From: DASWVC01 sp036401335
GTDB taxonomy: Bacteria > Verrucomicrobiota > Verrucomicrobiia > Chthoniobacterales > JAFAMB01
Length of the DNA stretch: 64,000 nt
Direction: 5' to 3'
Assembly (NCBI GenBank): GCA_036401335.1
Contig: DASWVC010000293.1
Span: 1 to 64,000 of the forward strand
The translations under genes were made by a program, and so were the position numbers. Below are positions 8,661 to 17,650 of the stretch, one piece after another; the first letter of the stretch is position 1, and every line of letters starts with the position of its first letter. Under the pieces are notes generated by a model, which was not told the origin of the DNA, did not search any database, and saw nothing but the letters and a program-made list of their open reading frames with translations.

Positions 8661-10154
8661 CTAGGCCGGCTGGGCTTTAAACAAGGCAATGCCGGTGCGC
8701 AGTTCGGTTCCCGTAAAGTTCAAACGGTCGATCACCATGGTTGATTGTCGAAGCGACTCAGCGGTCTGCTGGGCGGAGTCCGCCAGCTGCACCAGGGCTT
8801 CACTGATCTGCTGAGCGCCGGTCGCCTGCGATTGCATCCCTTCGTTGACGGTCTCGAATTGCGGCGTCAGCGCCTGGACCTGCATGATGATCTCGGCCAG
8901 TTGCCGGCTGACCTGCTCCACTTCGTGCACGCCGCGGCGGACCTCATCTGAGAATTTCTCCATGCCCATGACCCCGCCAGAAACAGCCGACTGCATCTCC
9001 TTCACGATTTGTTCGATGTCGTAGCTCGCAACCGCGGTCTGGTCGGCCAGGCGGCGGATCTCTGTCGCTACCACCACGAACCCACGGCCGTACTCGCCGG
9101 CCCTCTCCGCCTCAATGGCGGCATTCAGGGACAGCAGGTTTGTCTGGTCGGCCACCTTCGTGATGGTGGTCACAACCTGGTTGATGTTGGTTGCCTTTTC
9201 GTTTAACGCCGCAAGGTTCGCACTGATGACGCCGGACGCTTCGGCCACTTGCCGCATGGTAGCTTCCATCCGGGTTAACCCGGTCTGGCCGTTCCCGGCC
9301 AGGTCCGACGTCTGCTCCGCCACTTCCGTTACCTGCCGGATCGTTTTTAGCAATTCTTTGGAGGTGGCCGCAATCTGCCGGGAAGTCGCGCCGATCTCGC
9401 TGGTGGCAGAGACCACTTCTGACGCGGTGCCCTGCTGCTTCTTGGCGGTCACCGCGATCTCGCCGACGGAGTTAGTGACCTGCAGGACGGACCGCTCCAA
9501 CTGGCTGATCAACCCGTTGATCGCGCGCACCACCGAGTAACAGATCAACATGGCAAGGGCAACGCTGAGAACGACGCCGACTGTTAACATGAACCGTGCC
9601 TGACTGGAGATTGCGTTTGCCTTATGAATCGCTTGCGCGGATTCGTTCTCCGTGTCCGCGAGCTCACGGTCGACCAGGTCCAGAAATTTCTGGTACGCCG
9701 GCTGCAGTTGCTCTTGCAAGAGGGCGTAGGCTTCTTTGTCCTTTTGTTGTCGGCTCAACTTCAAGACGTCTTCAAGGGTGGCCTCAAAGCTTGCATAAGC
9801 GCCCTCCAAGGTCCGCAAGAACTCGAGACGGTTCGATCGGGTTTGCTTCGCAGCGTAGCCTTGAACGAGGTCCTGCACCCTTTTTCCAGTCTCGGTAATT
9901 TGCTTGTCCAGCCTCGACAGGTCTTCCGGCCGTTCCAGGCCGATGTGCAGCAGCGCCTGCGACGACTGACTCTGGGCTTCCAACGCGATTTTGCCCATCA
10001 GAATGGCCGCCGGGAAACTGTCGGTCGCCAGGTAGGTGGTCTGCCTTTGAATCGCCGTCAGCCTTTGGAAAGCGTACAGGCTCATGCAGAGGGTGATCAG
10101 GATCGTCGCCCCAAATCCTGCCGTGATTCGTTTGCCGATCGTCCAGTTCTTCAT
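8661..10154 (-). CDS. wspA: Methyl-accepting chemoreceptor (WspA-like)
   Basis: 497 aa from the ATG at 10154, chosen because a strong GGAGGAAG ribosome-binding site lies just upstream; longer in-frame extensions to 10370 lack this. A first membrane helix lies at about residues 10-32 ([17 protein letters not shown]). A helical periplasmic domain (4HB-type) runs to about 185, and a second membrane helix follows ([19 protein letters not shown]). The cytoplasmic signalling hairpin contains the conserved tip ([19 protein letters not shown]). It heads the Wsp-like operon and is the sensory input. In Pseudomonas, WspA responds to surface contact; that the same holds here is inference. The 159 bp between it and the divergent yihY-like gene should hold the operon promoter. 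Confidence 0.93.
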   Translation of the reverse strand: MKNWTIGKRITAGFGATILITLCMSLYAFQRLTAIQRQTTYLATDSFPAAILMGKIALEAQSQSSQALLHIGLERPEDLSRLDKQITETGKRVQDLVQGYAAKQTRSNRLEFLRTLEGAYASFEATLEDVLKLSRQQKDKEAYALLQEQLQPAYQKFLDLVDRELADTENESAQAIHKANAISSQARFMLTVGVVLSVALAMLICYSVVRAINGLISQLERSVLQVTNSVGEIAVTAKKQQGTASEVVSATSEIGATSRQIAATSKELLKTIRQVTEVAEQTSDLAGNGQTGLTRMEATMRQVAEASGVISANLAALNEKATNINQVVTTITKVADQTNLLSLNAAIEAERAGEYGRGFVVVATEIRRLADQTAVASYDIEQIVKEMQSAVSGGVMGMEKFSDEVRRGVHEVEQVSRQLAEIIMQVQALTPQFETVNEGMQSQATGAQQISEALVQLADSAQQTAESLRQSTMVIDRLNFTGTELRTGIALFKAQPA

Positions 10155-10313
10155 GCTTCCTCCAGGCGTTATCGGCCGTACCGGGGTGCCATTTAGCGGG
10201 ATCGACACTTGGAGTGGGGCCCGGCCGGCATCGACGGTTTGCGACGGAAGAATGGACGGGGCGCGGACTTTTCGTGGCCTTGGCCGCGGGAATGAAGTAA
10301 TGAGGCGGTTGAA

Positions 10314-11774
10314 ATGGCGGACTCGGAGTACAAAAGCCAGCTCCCCCCGGAGCGGGTGGCATTTTCCCAACGGCCGGTTACCGGCCTGGCGGGCGACCGT
10401 CGACCCGCGTTAACCGGCGGGGTTATTGCCCGTCCGATAACACCGGCACTGCTGAAAAACGCCTTCAGCTGGCTCCTTTGCGCTGCCCTCGCCGGTTGGG
10501 CCTTGGCGAAAGCACTGCCCGGAAAACGAAAGCGGAGGGCACTCCCCGGACACCGGCCTCCCCCCGGCCGAGTTGAGAAAAGTCCGGCGGCGCACCCGCC
10601 TGACAAAGGCTTGGGTCTGCCCAACTTTCTGGCGTTGACCATGGAACTTGCACTGGCTGTGGGGTGGAATGTGGTGCGGCAGAAGACGGGGACGTGGCCC
10701 GTCCGCCGGTCCGCGAAAAGCAGGCCGGCGGTCACCCACGCCGCAGCATCCCCCGCCGTGCCGGTTCAGCCGGCTGCCGGTGAAAGGAGGCCTGCGGAAG
10801 CGGCGGATTCCCGCGGTCGCAAAGCGAGCAACGATAAGGCCGAAAAAGCCCGGGCAGGCAGGTCTCGCCTGGCCAAGGTTTTCGACCTCTGCAAACGAAC
10901 GGCGGCGGAGTGGTCCCAGGACAAATGCCCGCAACTCGGCGCCGCCTTAGCCTACTACACCGTTTTTTCGCTGGCGCCGCTGGTGCTGGTGTTGCTGGCC
11001 GTGTTCGGCCTGGTCTTCGGCGGCAGCGAGCACGCTCGGGAAAAGCTGACCGAGCAACTGCGCTACCTGATCGATCCCAGCGGGGTCAAGGTCATCCAGG
11101 ATATTGCGGCGAACGCCTCAGAGCCCAAGGGCGGCATCCTCGCAACCATCATCGGTTTGGTGGTCGGGCTTTTTGGCGCGAGCGGCGTCTTTGGCCAATT
11201 GCAGGACGCGCTTAACACGATCTGGGGTGTTAAACCAAAGCCCGGTCGGGGAATAGCAGGGTTTGTGCGCACGAGGTTCCTGTCATTTTCGATGGTTGGC
11301 GGGGTGTGTTTCCTGCTCCTGGCCTCCCTCACCGTGGAGAGCGTGCTCCGGGGTTTTAACGCCTACCTCAAGAATCTGCTGCCCGGCGGAGACATTGTTG
11401 CGCTGATTCTCTTTTTCGCCTTCGACATCGGCGTCGTGCTGTTGCTCTTCGCCATGATCTTCCGGTACCTGCCAGATGCCAAGATTGCGTGGCGCGACGT
11501 CTGGATCGGTGCGGCGCTGACCGCGGTTCTCTTTGCCATCGGCAAATTTGTGTTGGCGCTCTACCTGGGCAGCGGCGCCGCCGGCTCGGCTTACGGCGCA
11601 GCCAGTTCCCTGATCACGCTGCTGCTGTGGATTTTCTACGCTGCCCAGATCTTGCTTTTTGGCGCTGAGTTTACGCAGGTGTACGCGAACACGTACGGCT
11701 CACAGGTCGAGCCCCAGGACCATGCGGTCAGGGTGGAACGGACAGAAGTTGAAGTACCCGCGCCACAGCCCTGA
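10314..11774 (+). CDS. YihY/BrkB-family multi-pass membrane protein with long N-terminal extension
   Basis: 486 aa. The YihY/virulence factor BrkB domain begins near residue 185 ([19 protein letters not shown]) and has six predicted membrane helices, plus the family-typical stretches DALNTIWGV and [16 protein letters not shown]. The function of the family is unsettled; an old RNase BN assignment was wrong. The first 180 or so residues are unusual: a possible membrane helix ([17 protein letters not shown]), then a basic, Ala/Pro-rich low-complexity linker. The start is uncertain; an ATG at 10641 would still keep part of the linker and the whole domain. It is divergent from the Wsp operon. Confidence 0.85.
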   Translation: MADSEYKSQLPPERVAFSQRPVTGLAGDRRPALTGGVIARPITPALLKNAFSWLLCAALAGWALAKALPGKRKRRALPGHRPPPGRVEKSPAAHPPDKGLGLPNFLALTMELALAVGWNVVRQKTGTWPVRRSAKSRPAVTHAAASPAVPVQPAAGERRPAEAADSRGRKASNDKAEKARAGRSRLAKVFDLCKRTAAEWSQDKCPQLGAALAYYTVFSLAPLVLVLLAVFGLVFGGSEHAREKLTEQLRYLIDPSGVKVIQDIAANASEPKGGILATIIGLVVGLFGASGVFGQLQDALNTIWGVKPKPGRGIAGFVRTRFLSFSMVGGVCFLLLASLTVESVLRGFNAYLKNLLPGGDIVALILFFAFDIGVVLLLFAMIFRYLPDAKIAWRDVWIGAALTAVLFAIGKFVLALYLGSGAAGSAYGAASSLITLLLWIFYAAQILLFGAEFTQVYANTYGSQVEPQDHAVRVERTEVEVPAPQP

Positions 11775-11936
11775 AGACGTGTTCCGGGAATGCCGGTAAG
11801 GGGTGAAGATCCGAATGCCGCAAATTTCGCTTGTGTATTACTCCAGGTGAGCGAGCCTAAGGGGCTACGTTTGATCTAGTTCGAAGTGCGGTGGATCGTC
11901 AAGTGAGGTTATCTCTCGGTGGTGATTTGAAACCCG

Positions 11937-11948
11937 GTTCCCGGGAAC
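11937..11948. promoter_or_regulatory. Perfect 12-bp palindrome in the leader of the RRM gene
   Basis: GTTCCCGGGAAC is a perfect inverted repeat centred 49 bp upstream of the RRM start codon, within the 217 bp between the YihY gene and the RRM gene. It could be an operator or, in the transcript, a short hairpin near the ribosome-binding region. No known binding protein is assigned. A 12-bp palindrome can occur by chance in GC-rich DNA. Confidence 0.35.
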
Positions 11949-11991
11949 GGCTCTGTAGCTGGCATTCGTCAGTAAATCATCAGCTAAAAGC

Positions 11992-12300
11992 ATGAAACTT
12001 TACGTAGGAAATCTATCCTTCAACACAACTGCAGACGACCTTCAGAAAGCTTTTGAGGCTTTCGGAAGCGTGACTGAAGTCGCCTTAATCAGCGACCGCG
12101 AAACTGGTCAGTCGCGCGGCTTTGCCTTCGTCACCATGGGAAGCCGAGCCGAAGCCAAGGCGGCGATTGAAGGCATGCAGGGTCGTGAACTCGACGGGCG
12201 CACGCTGACGGTTAATGAAGCGCGCCCGAAAGAAGATCGTTCCGGCGGCGGCGGCGGCAATCGTTCCGGCGGTCGTCCTTATTCCCCGTCACGCCGCTAA
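11992..12300 (+). CDS. Small RRM-domain RNA-binding protein
   Basis: 102 aa. A single RNA recognition motif occupies residues 1-80 with RNP2 (LYVGNL, residues 3-8) and RNP1 (RGFAFVTM) intact, including the aromatic residues that stack on RNA. A short Gly/Arg/Ser-rich tail follows (SGGGGGNRSGG), like the glycine-rich tails of bacterial cold-inducible Rbp proteins. It probably binds single-stranded RNA in the cytoplasm as a chaperone. The gene stands alone, with 217 bp upstream and a hairpin downstream. The ribosome-binding site is weak (AAAAGC before ATG), consistent with control through the leader, though that is inference. Confidence 0.93.
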   Translation: MKLYVGNLSFNTTADDLQKAFEAFGSVTEVALISDRETGQSRGFAFVTMGSRAEAKAAIEGMQGRELDGRTLTVNEARPKEDRSGGGGGNRSGGRPYSPSRR

Positions 12301-12325
12301 GCGAACGGGGTGAGCTTCGGTGTGT

Positions 12326-12346
12326 ACGGCCTCTGCGAAAGGCCGT
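12326..12346 (+). terminator. Hairpin downstream of the RRM gene
   Basis: ACGGCCT and AGGCCGT form a perfect 7-bp stem with a 7-nt loop, 25 bp after the RRM stop codon. No U-run follows, so it is a weak candidate for intrinsic termination. The outer bases GCGAACGG (12301-12308) can also pair with CCGTTCGC (12343-12350), giving an alternative fold. Confidence 0.4.
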
Positions 12347-12526
12347 TCGCGTCTGGTGAAACCCGGCAGGGGCAACTGGATGTTTATTCTCAGGTAACCT
12401 GCACGTTGGCGCTATAAAACCAGCTCTTTTCAGGCGTCGAGCGGTCAAACCATGACTGGTCGAATGGAACGGTTGCCCCACTCAGGGGTAACCGTTCGCT
12501 GCGATTTGGTGAAGGACCCCCCTTGA

Positions 12527-13042
12527 ATGGCGTTCTCTGCAAACGTTTCCATGAAAGCAACGCTTACCACCCTCACGGCACTGCTCATCTGTACGAGCGT
12601 TTTTGCCGATGATTCCCCGAGTGTGGGCGACCGCCTCCGTGAAGCTGCTCGACAGGCAAGCGATGCCTTCCAGAAAGCCAAGGGAGCAGTTACCCAGGGA
12701 GCACAGGAGGCGTGGGAAAAAACCCAGGCCTATCTGTCCGACGACCCGGCAACGTACCGGGAAGGCGCAACGGGCACATTACAGGAGTGGGGCGCGGAAA
12801 TCGGCCAGCTGCAGCAGCAGGCAGCCGCGGTTGCCCCGACCCGGGTGTATTTGCAAACTTTGCTTACAGCCCTTGCCCAACAACGTGAGTTCGCCGTCCA
12901 GCAACTTGCGGCCCTTACTCCAGACCAGGTCCATGAAGGCCGTGACGGCGCCCGCCGCGCCCTGGACGGGACCATGCACCACCTGGAGGAACACCTCGAC
13001 TTGGCCCGGGGCGAATTGCGGGACCTGATCGGTTCCAAATAA
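12527..13042 (+). CDS. Secreted or periplasmic small helical protein, unknown function
   Basis: 171 aa. An N-terminal signal peptide (LTTLTALLICTSVFA) has a likely cleavage site before DDSPSVGD. The mature part is rich in Ala, Gln and Glu and predicted almost entirely helical, with heptad-like patterns (LREAARQASDAFQKAKGAV; IGQLQQQAAAV; HHLEEHLDLARGELRDL). The start at 12527 has an AAGGA site 10 bp upstream; an ATG at 12551 would also leave a complete signal peptide. I recognise no domain family. It could be an envelope stress or helical-bundle protein, but nothing in the context supports a specific role. Confidence 0.75.
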   Translation: MAFSANVSMKATLTTLTALLICTSVFADDSPSVGDRLREAARQASDAFQKAKGAVTQGAQEAWEKTQAYLSDDPATYREGATGTLQEWGAEIGQLQQQAAAVAPTRVYLQTLLTALAQQREFAVQQLAALTPDQVHEGRDGARRALDGTMHHLEEHLDLARGELRDLIGSK

Positions 13043-13088
13043 AACAGGGGCATTGCCGGTCGCTAACACCTGCTCCCGTACTTAGGAG

Positions 13089-13106
13089 CGCGGGTGTCAG
13101 CCCGCG
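13089..13106. repeat. GC-rich hairpin in the gap between convergent genes
   Basis: CGCGGG-TGTCAG-CCCGCG forms a 6-bp stem with a 6-nt loop, embedded in GGAGCGCGGGTGTCAGCCCG. It lies between the convergent secreted-protein and methyltransferase genes. It may be a copy of a dispersed intergenic palindrome, but only one copy is visible here. It lacks a U-run. Confidence 0.3.
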
Positions 13107-13161
13107 GGCCCGCATGGCTCGGAGGCAACCCCGGGGCGGTTGGTGGTATTGGAACGGTGAC

Positions 13162-13998
13162 TTAGGCACCTGCTCGCTCACGCCGATGGCCTGCTAGTTC
13201 GACGAGGCCAATTCTTCCATCCAACGTGATGCTTGCGTGGGCTCGGGGATCGCGTGCCAAGCTTTGCCAACAGGTGGCCATGTCAGGCGAAAAGTTCACG
13301 TCGTCGACCAAAATGAGGCCGCCGGCCTGCATCCTCGGCGCGAGCAGATCGAATTGTTGCCGCACAAAGTCGCCCGTATGGATGGCGTCTACGAACGCGA
13401 TGTCGATCCGACGGAAGGGGCCCAGTTTCGCGTCGATGTGTTCCTCGAACGTCCCCACCGTAAGTTCGAACTGGTTGCTGATCTGCGCCAGGTTGTGACG
13501 AGCGATTTCCGCCCAGACCGGGTTCGGTTCAAACGTGAGTAACCGCCCGCTCTGGTTTTGTTTGAGCCCGGCGAGCCAATACATCCCGGAGACGCCAAAA
13601 GCCGTACCGAATTCCACGATCAGGTTCGCGGACCGCCTGCTAGCGAGCCAGGCGAAGAAGATGCCGGCTCGTGCCGTTGAACGAACCTGATCCGAGCTTC
13701 TCTGGCTGTCAGAAGTCGCGCGTGGATAATTGACGACGGTTTTATAACCATCCCACAACGGTTTCGCGCCCAGTGCTTCGGTTTTTGCTGCTTGTTTTTC
13801 GATTTGCCGCCATTCAGGGCATAACGGAGGTGCAAAAGCCGGTTCCCGGATGTTCTCTGTCATCCAGCCGGGACGCTTCACAACGAAATCAACCCGCATT
13901 GCGTCGCTGCGCTGCTTTGACGGCAAGAGCATCCGCTTAAGAAGCGTAAGTCGGTTCATGGTTGAGCCGGTTCTAGTTTCCACCTGAACATCAGCCAT
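13162..13998 (-). CDS. SAM-dependent O-methyltransferase-like protein (class I, type 24-like)
   Basis: 278 aa from the ATG at 13998; an ATG at 13959 (MNRLTLLKRM) is an equally reasonable start. The SAM motif I is VEFGTAFGVSG, an acidic end of beta-2 is seen in LTFEPNPVWAE, and IAFVDAIHTGDFV followed by LILVDDVNF matches the class of catechol/sugar methyltransferases that use a conserved Asp pair. A substrate cannot be named. The pattern resembles methyltransferases found in capsule and antibiotic loci. It is isolated on the minus strand, convergent with the upstream secreted-protein gene. Confidence 0.82.
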   Translation of the reverse strand: MADVQVETRTGSTMNRLTLLKRMLLPSKQRSDAMRVDFVVKRPGWMTENIREPAFAPPLCPEWRQIEKQAAKTEALGAKPLWDGYKTVVNYPRATSDSQRSSDQVRSTARAGIFFAWLASRRSANLIVEFGTAFGVSGMYWLAGLKQNQSGRLLTFEPNPVWAEIARHNLAQISNQFELTVGTFEEHIDAKLGPFRRIDIAFVDAIHTGDFVRQQFDLLAPRMQAGGLILVDDVNFSPDMATCWQSLARDPRAHASITLDGRIGLVELAGHRRERAGA

Positions 13999-14269
13999 GA
14001 TGACCGGCAGACTCAACCTTTTAGTTGATGTACCTCCGGGGGCTATCGCATTTCGTTCCAGGATCTGCCTCCGCCGCGTCCGGAAGCCGGCGGCGCCCCA
14101 GGATGCCACGAACGCAGCGATGAAGGAGTGCCGCAAACCGCAGCCTCAGAGAAGAACGGTTAACCGTGGCGCTTGGACCCGTCGTGGCATTTTTCGGTTC
14201 TTTGATGTGTGGCACTTACCCACCGCCCCTTCACCCCGGTCACCGAGGGACCGCCGGCCCACCCCGGGT

Positions 14270-15553
14270 TCAGGCAGGGGAGGCAGTGGACGACGGAAGG
14301 TTCCTCAACGTCCAGAGGGGCGACAGGCAGGCCAGCAGGCAGCTGAAAACCCAGCAGCACGCCAGCAGGACCAGGGTGTGACGTATGCCCATGCACCCAC
14401 CCAACCAGCCCCCAAGGACGGCGCCGAAGGGCATCACGCCGGTAACCGCAAAACGAAACGCACCGTTCATCCGGCCAAGGACCTGACGTGGCGTGAGCAG
14501 TTGCCGAATCGTCCATGCATAAACCGTGATGGCCGATCCGCCCATGCTAAGGAAAAAATAGGCGGCGGTTAACCACACGACCTTGAGGCCGGATCCACCG
14601 GGTATCGCCGGGAAACAGAGGGCCGCAAGCGCGGCGAGCAGGCACGCAAAGATCACCACCCGCCCTGGGCCGACCTTGGCCCCGAACCGCTCTGCTCCCA
14701 AAGCGCCACTGATGGCGCCCAATCCGCCCAGGCTCACGATCACTCCGAAAAGCCCGGGCCGCACTCCCAGTTCGCGCGTGACGAACAGCACGAGGACCGC
14801 CATCAACGCGTTCATAAACAGGTTATTCAAGCTCAGCAACCAAAGGAGCGCCCGGATGTGGGGCTGGGTTGCCACCATCCGGAATCCATCGACGATTTCC
14901 CGAGCCATGAGATGGGGCGGTTTGAAGCGTCTTGTCTCCTGCCGATCGATTTGAAAGATGCTCAGTGCGCAGATCAGGTAGGAAAATGCGTCAATCAGCA
15001 CGGCCACCGGAGCCCCGAGCCATTCCACCAAAAGGCCCGCGAAACCAGGCCCTGCCGACTGGCCCAGTGAATAGGACAACATGATCCGGCTGTTGGCCGT
15101 CACCAGTTGGTCCCGTTCGACAAGTTCCGGCACGTACGTCTGGTAAGCCATTTCAAACACCGTTTTCAACGAACCCATCACGAACATGAGGAGGTACAAA
15201 ACCTCTAGACGCAGCAAACCCGCCAACACTGCGATTGGCACGAGCACGATCGCAAAGCCCTGCACAAGGTTGGTGCACACCATAAGCAACCGGCGGATGC
15301 CAAAATCCGCCCAGAACCCGGCGGGCAGGGTAAAGATCAGGAAGGGAGCGAATTCAGCGGCTCGAAGCAAGCCCATCTGCAACGGGGTGGCGTGCAGCGT
15401 GATGGCAGCAAGCAACGGGACGGCAAACGCGGTGACCTGCGAACCCAGTGTAGAGACGCTTTGTCCAAGCCAGAAAAAACCGAAAGCTCGGTTCAGGTAA
15501 AACGACTGGCGCGGTGGGGGGAGTGGCGCGACGGGAGTTGCCACCTCCCTCAC
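14270..15553 (-). CDS. Major facilitator superfamily exporter, EntS-like
   Basis: 427 aa with about 12 hydrophobic segments. The N-terminal half has FGFFWLGQSVSTLGSQVTAFA and the loop 2-3 motif LPAGFWADFGIRRLL, the MFS signature seen in the enterobactin exporter EntS and macrolide efflux relatives (MFS_3). A further marker is ALWLLSLNNLFMNALMAVLV opening the second half. It is a likely inner-membrane proton-coupled exporter of a small molecule; the cargo cannot be predicted. No adjacent siderophore or antibiotic gene is present. The start ATG at 15553 lacks a striking ribosome-binding site. Confidence 0.88.
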   Translation of the reverse strand: MREVATPVAPLPPPRQSFYLNRAFGFFWLGQSVSTLGSQVTAFAVPLLAAITLHATPLQMGLLRAAEFAPFLIFTLPAGFWADFGIRRLLMVCTNLVQGFAIVLVPIAVLAGLLRLEVLYLLMFVMGSLKTVFEMAYQTYVPELVERDQLVTANSRIMLSYSLGQSAGPGFAGLLVEWLGAPVAVLIDAFSYLICALSIFQIDRQETRRFKPPHLMAREIVDGFRMVATQPHIRALLWLLSLNNLFMNALMAVLVLFVTRELGVRPGLFGVIVSLGGLGAISGALGAERFGAKVGPGRVVIFACLLAALAALCFPAIPGGSGLKVVWLTAAYFFLSMGGSAITVYAWTIRQLLTPRQVLGRMNGAFRFAVTGVMPFGAVLGGWLGGCMGIRHTLVLLACCWVFSCLLACLSPLWTLRNLPSSTASPA

Positions 15554-15663
15554 CGCTTGCCCACTCCCTTCTTTAGCCTGGGCGGCTTGCAGAACTGCCC
15601 ACAGACCGACCTGGCTGACTGAGGCGCGTTAGATTCAGGTTCTTCGACGAACATTTGCCTGGG

Positions 15664-15864
15664 CTACCAATCGGACATGAACCGCGCCCCGTCCACATAA
15701 AACGTTTTAGATATGCAACCAAGGTCTTGGGCTGAAAAGAGCCACCGCGTAGGGCGGCGAGTCCCTTCGCCGCCGGCAACCATCAAATATTTTGCTAATT
15801 CGTCAGGGGATTGAGGGCCGCGGTAGAGGTCAGAGGCGAGCTTGATCGTCAGGAGTACTGCCAT
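15664..15864 (-). CDS. Hypothetical 66-aa protein (doubtful)
   Basis: A short minus-strand frame with balanced amino acid composition (MAVLLTIKLASDLY...; WLFSAQDLGCISKTFYVDG). I do not recognise it. Its ATG overlaps the ATG of the plus-strand gene at 15863, because both come from the palindrome CCATGG. It lacks a clear ribosome-binding site, whereas the plus-strand gene has a good one, so this may be a chance frame. Confidence 0.3.
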   Translation of the reverse strand: MAVLLTIKLASDLYRGPQSPDELAKYLMVAGGEGTRRPTRWLFSAQDLGCISKTFYVDGARFMSDW

Positions 15865-16102
15865 GGATTTGGGAACGAGCGCCTTTCAGATCGCGTCAAT
15901 CGCTCAAAGTGAAGGCGCCTGGACGGCTTTTGTTCGGTCCGGGCAGGTTTTCCTTGTGGAAGAATCGGTCTTGCACCGAGCCCAACGTGACCTCGAACGA
16001 AGGCTAACGGTGGAAAAAGGTCCGAAGGGATCCCGCCAACGGCGGATTAGGGGCGCCGCAAGGATTCGTGGCTACCTCATCGGCCACAAGCAGCCCTACT
16101 AG
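15863..16102 (+). CDS. Hypothetical 79-aa protein
   Basis: The ATG at 15863 is preceded by a strong AGGAG site with 7-bp spacing, the main reason to accept the gene. The protein is soluble, with a basic C-terminal half (KGPKGSRQRRIRGAARIRG). No family is recognised. It lies 81 bp upstream of another small unknown gene on the same strand, so the two may be co-transcribed. Confidence 0.5.
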   Translation: MDLGTSAFQIASIAQSEGAWTAFVRSGQVFLVEESVLHRAQRDLERRLTVEKGPKGSRQRRIRGAARIRGYLIGHKQPY

Positions 16103-16183
16103 GTGATCTGCGCTGTGGCGGGGGTGACTCGCTGGGGTGCATGACCTGTTTGCTCCCGCCTAAAGCCCGTTCCGAAATGGACG

Positions 16184-16555
16184 ATGCTCCCCTTAGCCAT
16201 TATGGACACCGAGGAGTTCGTTCTTATCGCTTTGACCCGATCCGACAAGGGACGTTTGAAGCAGCGGGCGTTTCTGGAAGGTGAAGATTGGATGGTGCAA
16301 TGGAATTTTCTTTCCCGACTGGTCTACACTGCCATGCGCATGGAGCGGGGGGAGCCAGTCGCGCAAAACTCGGCCCGGTTTGTGCGATTTTTGGAAAATG
16401 GGTGTGCGGCGCACCACCTCAGTTACCGTGAGTCGGCGGTGCTTTCGTTCCACCACTGGCTGGGGCTGGACCTGAGCCTGCACGAAGTCCGCACGCGGAT
16501 CTCCGAGTTTCCTATCACTCTGGTGAGCGACAACGGCCGGCAGTACGAATTCTGA
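16184..16555 (+). CDS. Hypothetical 123-aa protein
   Basis: A soluble, acidic to neutral protein with natural composition (DTEEFVLIALTRSDKG; FLSRLVYTAMRMERGEP; WLGLDLSLHEVRTRISEFP). An ATG at 16202 is an alternative start. No family is recognised. It follows another small unknown gene and ends 66 bp before the DRRPIGS-family gene, all on the plus strand. A role cannot be proposed. Confidence 0.5.
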   Translation: MLPLAIMDTEEFVLIALTRSDKGRLKQRAFLEGEDWMVQWNFLSRLVYTAMRMERGEPVAQNSARFVRFLENGCAAHHLSYRESAVLSFHHWLGLDLSLHEVRTRISEFPITLVSDNGRQYEF

Positions 16556-16621
16556 CTGCTTGCCCTGCGGCCAGGACTGCGAACCGGCACCGACACTTTC
16601 GTCGTTCCCAGAGCTTGAGCA

Positions 16622-17650
16622 TTGCCTGCTGCTGGGCGAAAACTCTGGCCAGGAGTGAGTCGGCAGGCCGTTTCCACATTGTCCGTTGTGATGCTCGCCC
16701 TCGTGGCCGGGGCGCTTGCCCTTGCCGAAAGCGGCCTGTGGACGTGGGCCTACGAAGCCGTTCACCCACCCTCTTTCCACTGGCCGGACCGCCGTCCGAT
16801 CGGCTCGCTCTTCCTCGCTCGCGCCTCCCCGGGATGGACCGGCAACCCGCGCGGCTGGTTTGGCGCCGGGGACCTGGACATCGCATCCGGACCGGGTCGC
16901 GGGCAGTTCCGCCAGCGGCTGCAGGGGCTGGCGGAGGCTTGCATCGGAAACCTTCGCGCAGCGAACGCTCAAGGGATCATCATATGGGATCTGGAAGGTG
17001 AGCAATACCCCCACCCCTCTGGTTCGTTCGTGGGCGACCCGACAAACCTGAAGCGAATCGCCCCGGAGATGGACGAGGTGGCGGACGATTTTCTCAGACG
17101 GTTCCGTGATGCCGGATTCCGCGTGGGGTTGTGCATCCGTCCCCAGTCCCTCTCGTTCCGATCCGACGGTTCCTTTCGCCAACATGAACCGGTTCTCGAT
17201 GCTACCGCCCTTTACCGAGAACTGGACCGCAAAATAAGGTATGCGGAGAACCGCTGGGCGTGCACGCTGTTTTACGTTGACTCCAATTTTGGATTTCAGA
17301 ACCTGGGCCTCCACTGGGTCGGCATCTTTCGGCGTTTACACGCAGCGCATCCCGGTGCGCTGCTCATCCCCGAACACGGCTCGTGCGCGTACCTCGGGGT
17401 GAGCGCCCCCTACACCTCGCTGCAGGCAGGACGTTCCTGGGTCGGCCGCTTTTTTTCGGCCGATGGTTGCGGGGCCTCACGCTTCCATGGATTCCGGGTC
17501 ATCAACGTTGCAGACACGCCTGCCGCGGCTTTGCCCGCCTTGGCCCGGCAGGTTGCGGGAGGCGACGTTCTGCTTTTTCGGGCGTGGGTTGGAGGGCAGG
17601 ATCTTGCCCTGGTGCAAGCCGCCTATGGGCGGGCTGGAGGGTGGCCGTAA
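16622..17650 (+). CDS. Secreted DRRPIGS-family protein, short form (paralogue 1)
   Basis: About 342 aa; the start is unclear (TTG 16622, GTG 16655 or ATG 16691), but an N-terminal hydrophobic export segment is present in all (VVMLALVAGALALAESG). The rest aligns by eye with the C-terminal domain of the genes at 20661 and 28611: DRRPIGSLFLA, NPRGWF, IIIWDLEGEQYP, APEMDEVADDF, FRVGLCIRP, RWACTLFYVDSNF, LLIPEHGS, GDVLLFRAW. Alternating hydrophobic strands ending in acidic residues (WDLEGE; YVDS; LIPE) suggest a TIM-barrel hydrolase. This copy lacks the 200-residue N-terminal beta-rich domain. It sits 113 bp upstream of a GH79-like glycosidase. No named family is recognised; glycosidase is inference. 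Confidence 0.8.
   Translation: MPAAGRKLWPGVSRQAVSTLSVVMLALVAGALALAESGLWTWAYEAVHPPSFHWPDRRPIGSLFLARASPGWTGNPRGWFGAGDLDIASGPGRGQFRQRLQGLAEACIGNLRAANAQGIIIWDLEGEQYPHPSGSFVGDPTNLKRIAPEMDEVADDFLRRFRDAGFRVGLCIRPQSLSFRSDGSFRQHEPVLDATALYRELDRKIRYAENRWACTLFYVDSNFGFQNLGLHWVGIFRRLHAAHPGALLIPEHGSCAYLGVSAPYTSLQAGRSWVGRFFSADGCGASRFHGFRVINVADTPAAALPALARQVAGGDVLLFRAWVGGQDLALVQAAYGRAGGWP

Noticed and set aside
16193..17314. Long minus-strand frame opposite the DRRPIGS gene at 16622
   Set aside because: It lacks any recognisable motif and is fully antisense to well-conserved paralogue sequence; long antisense frames are common in GC-rich genes.
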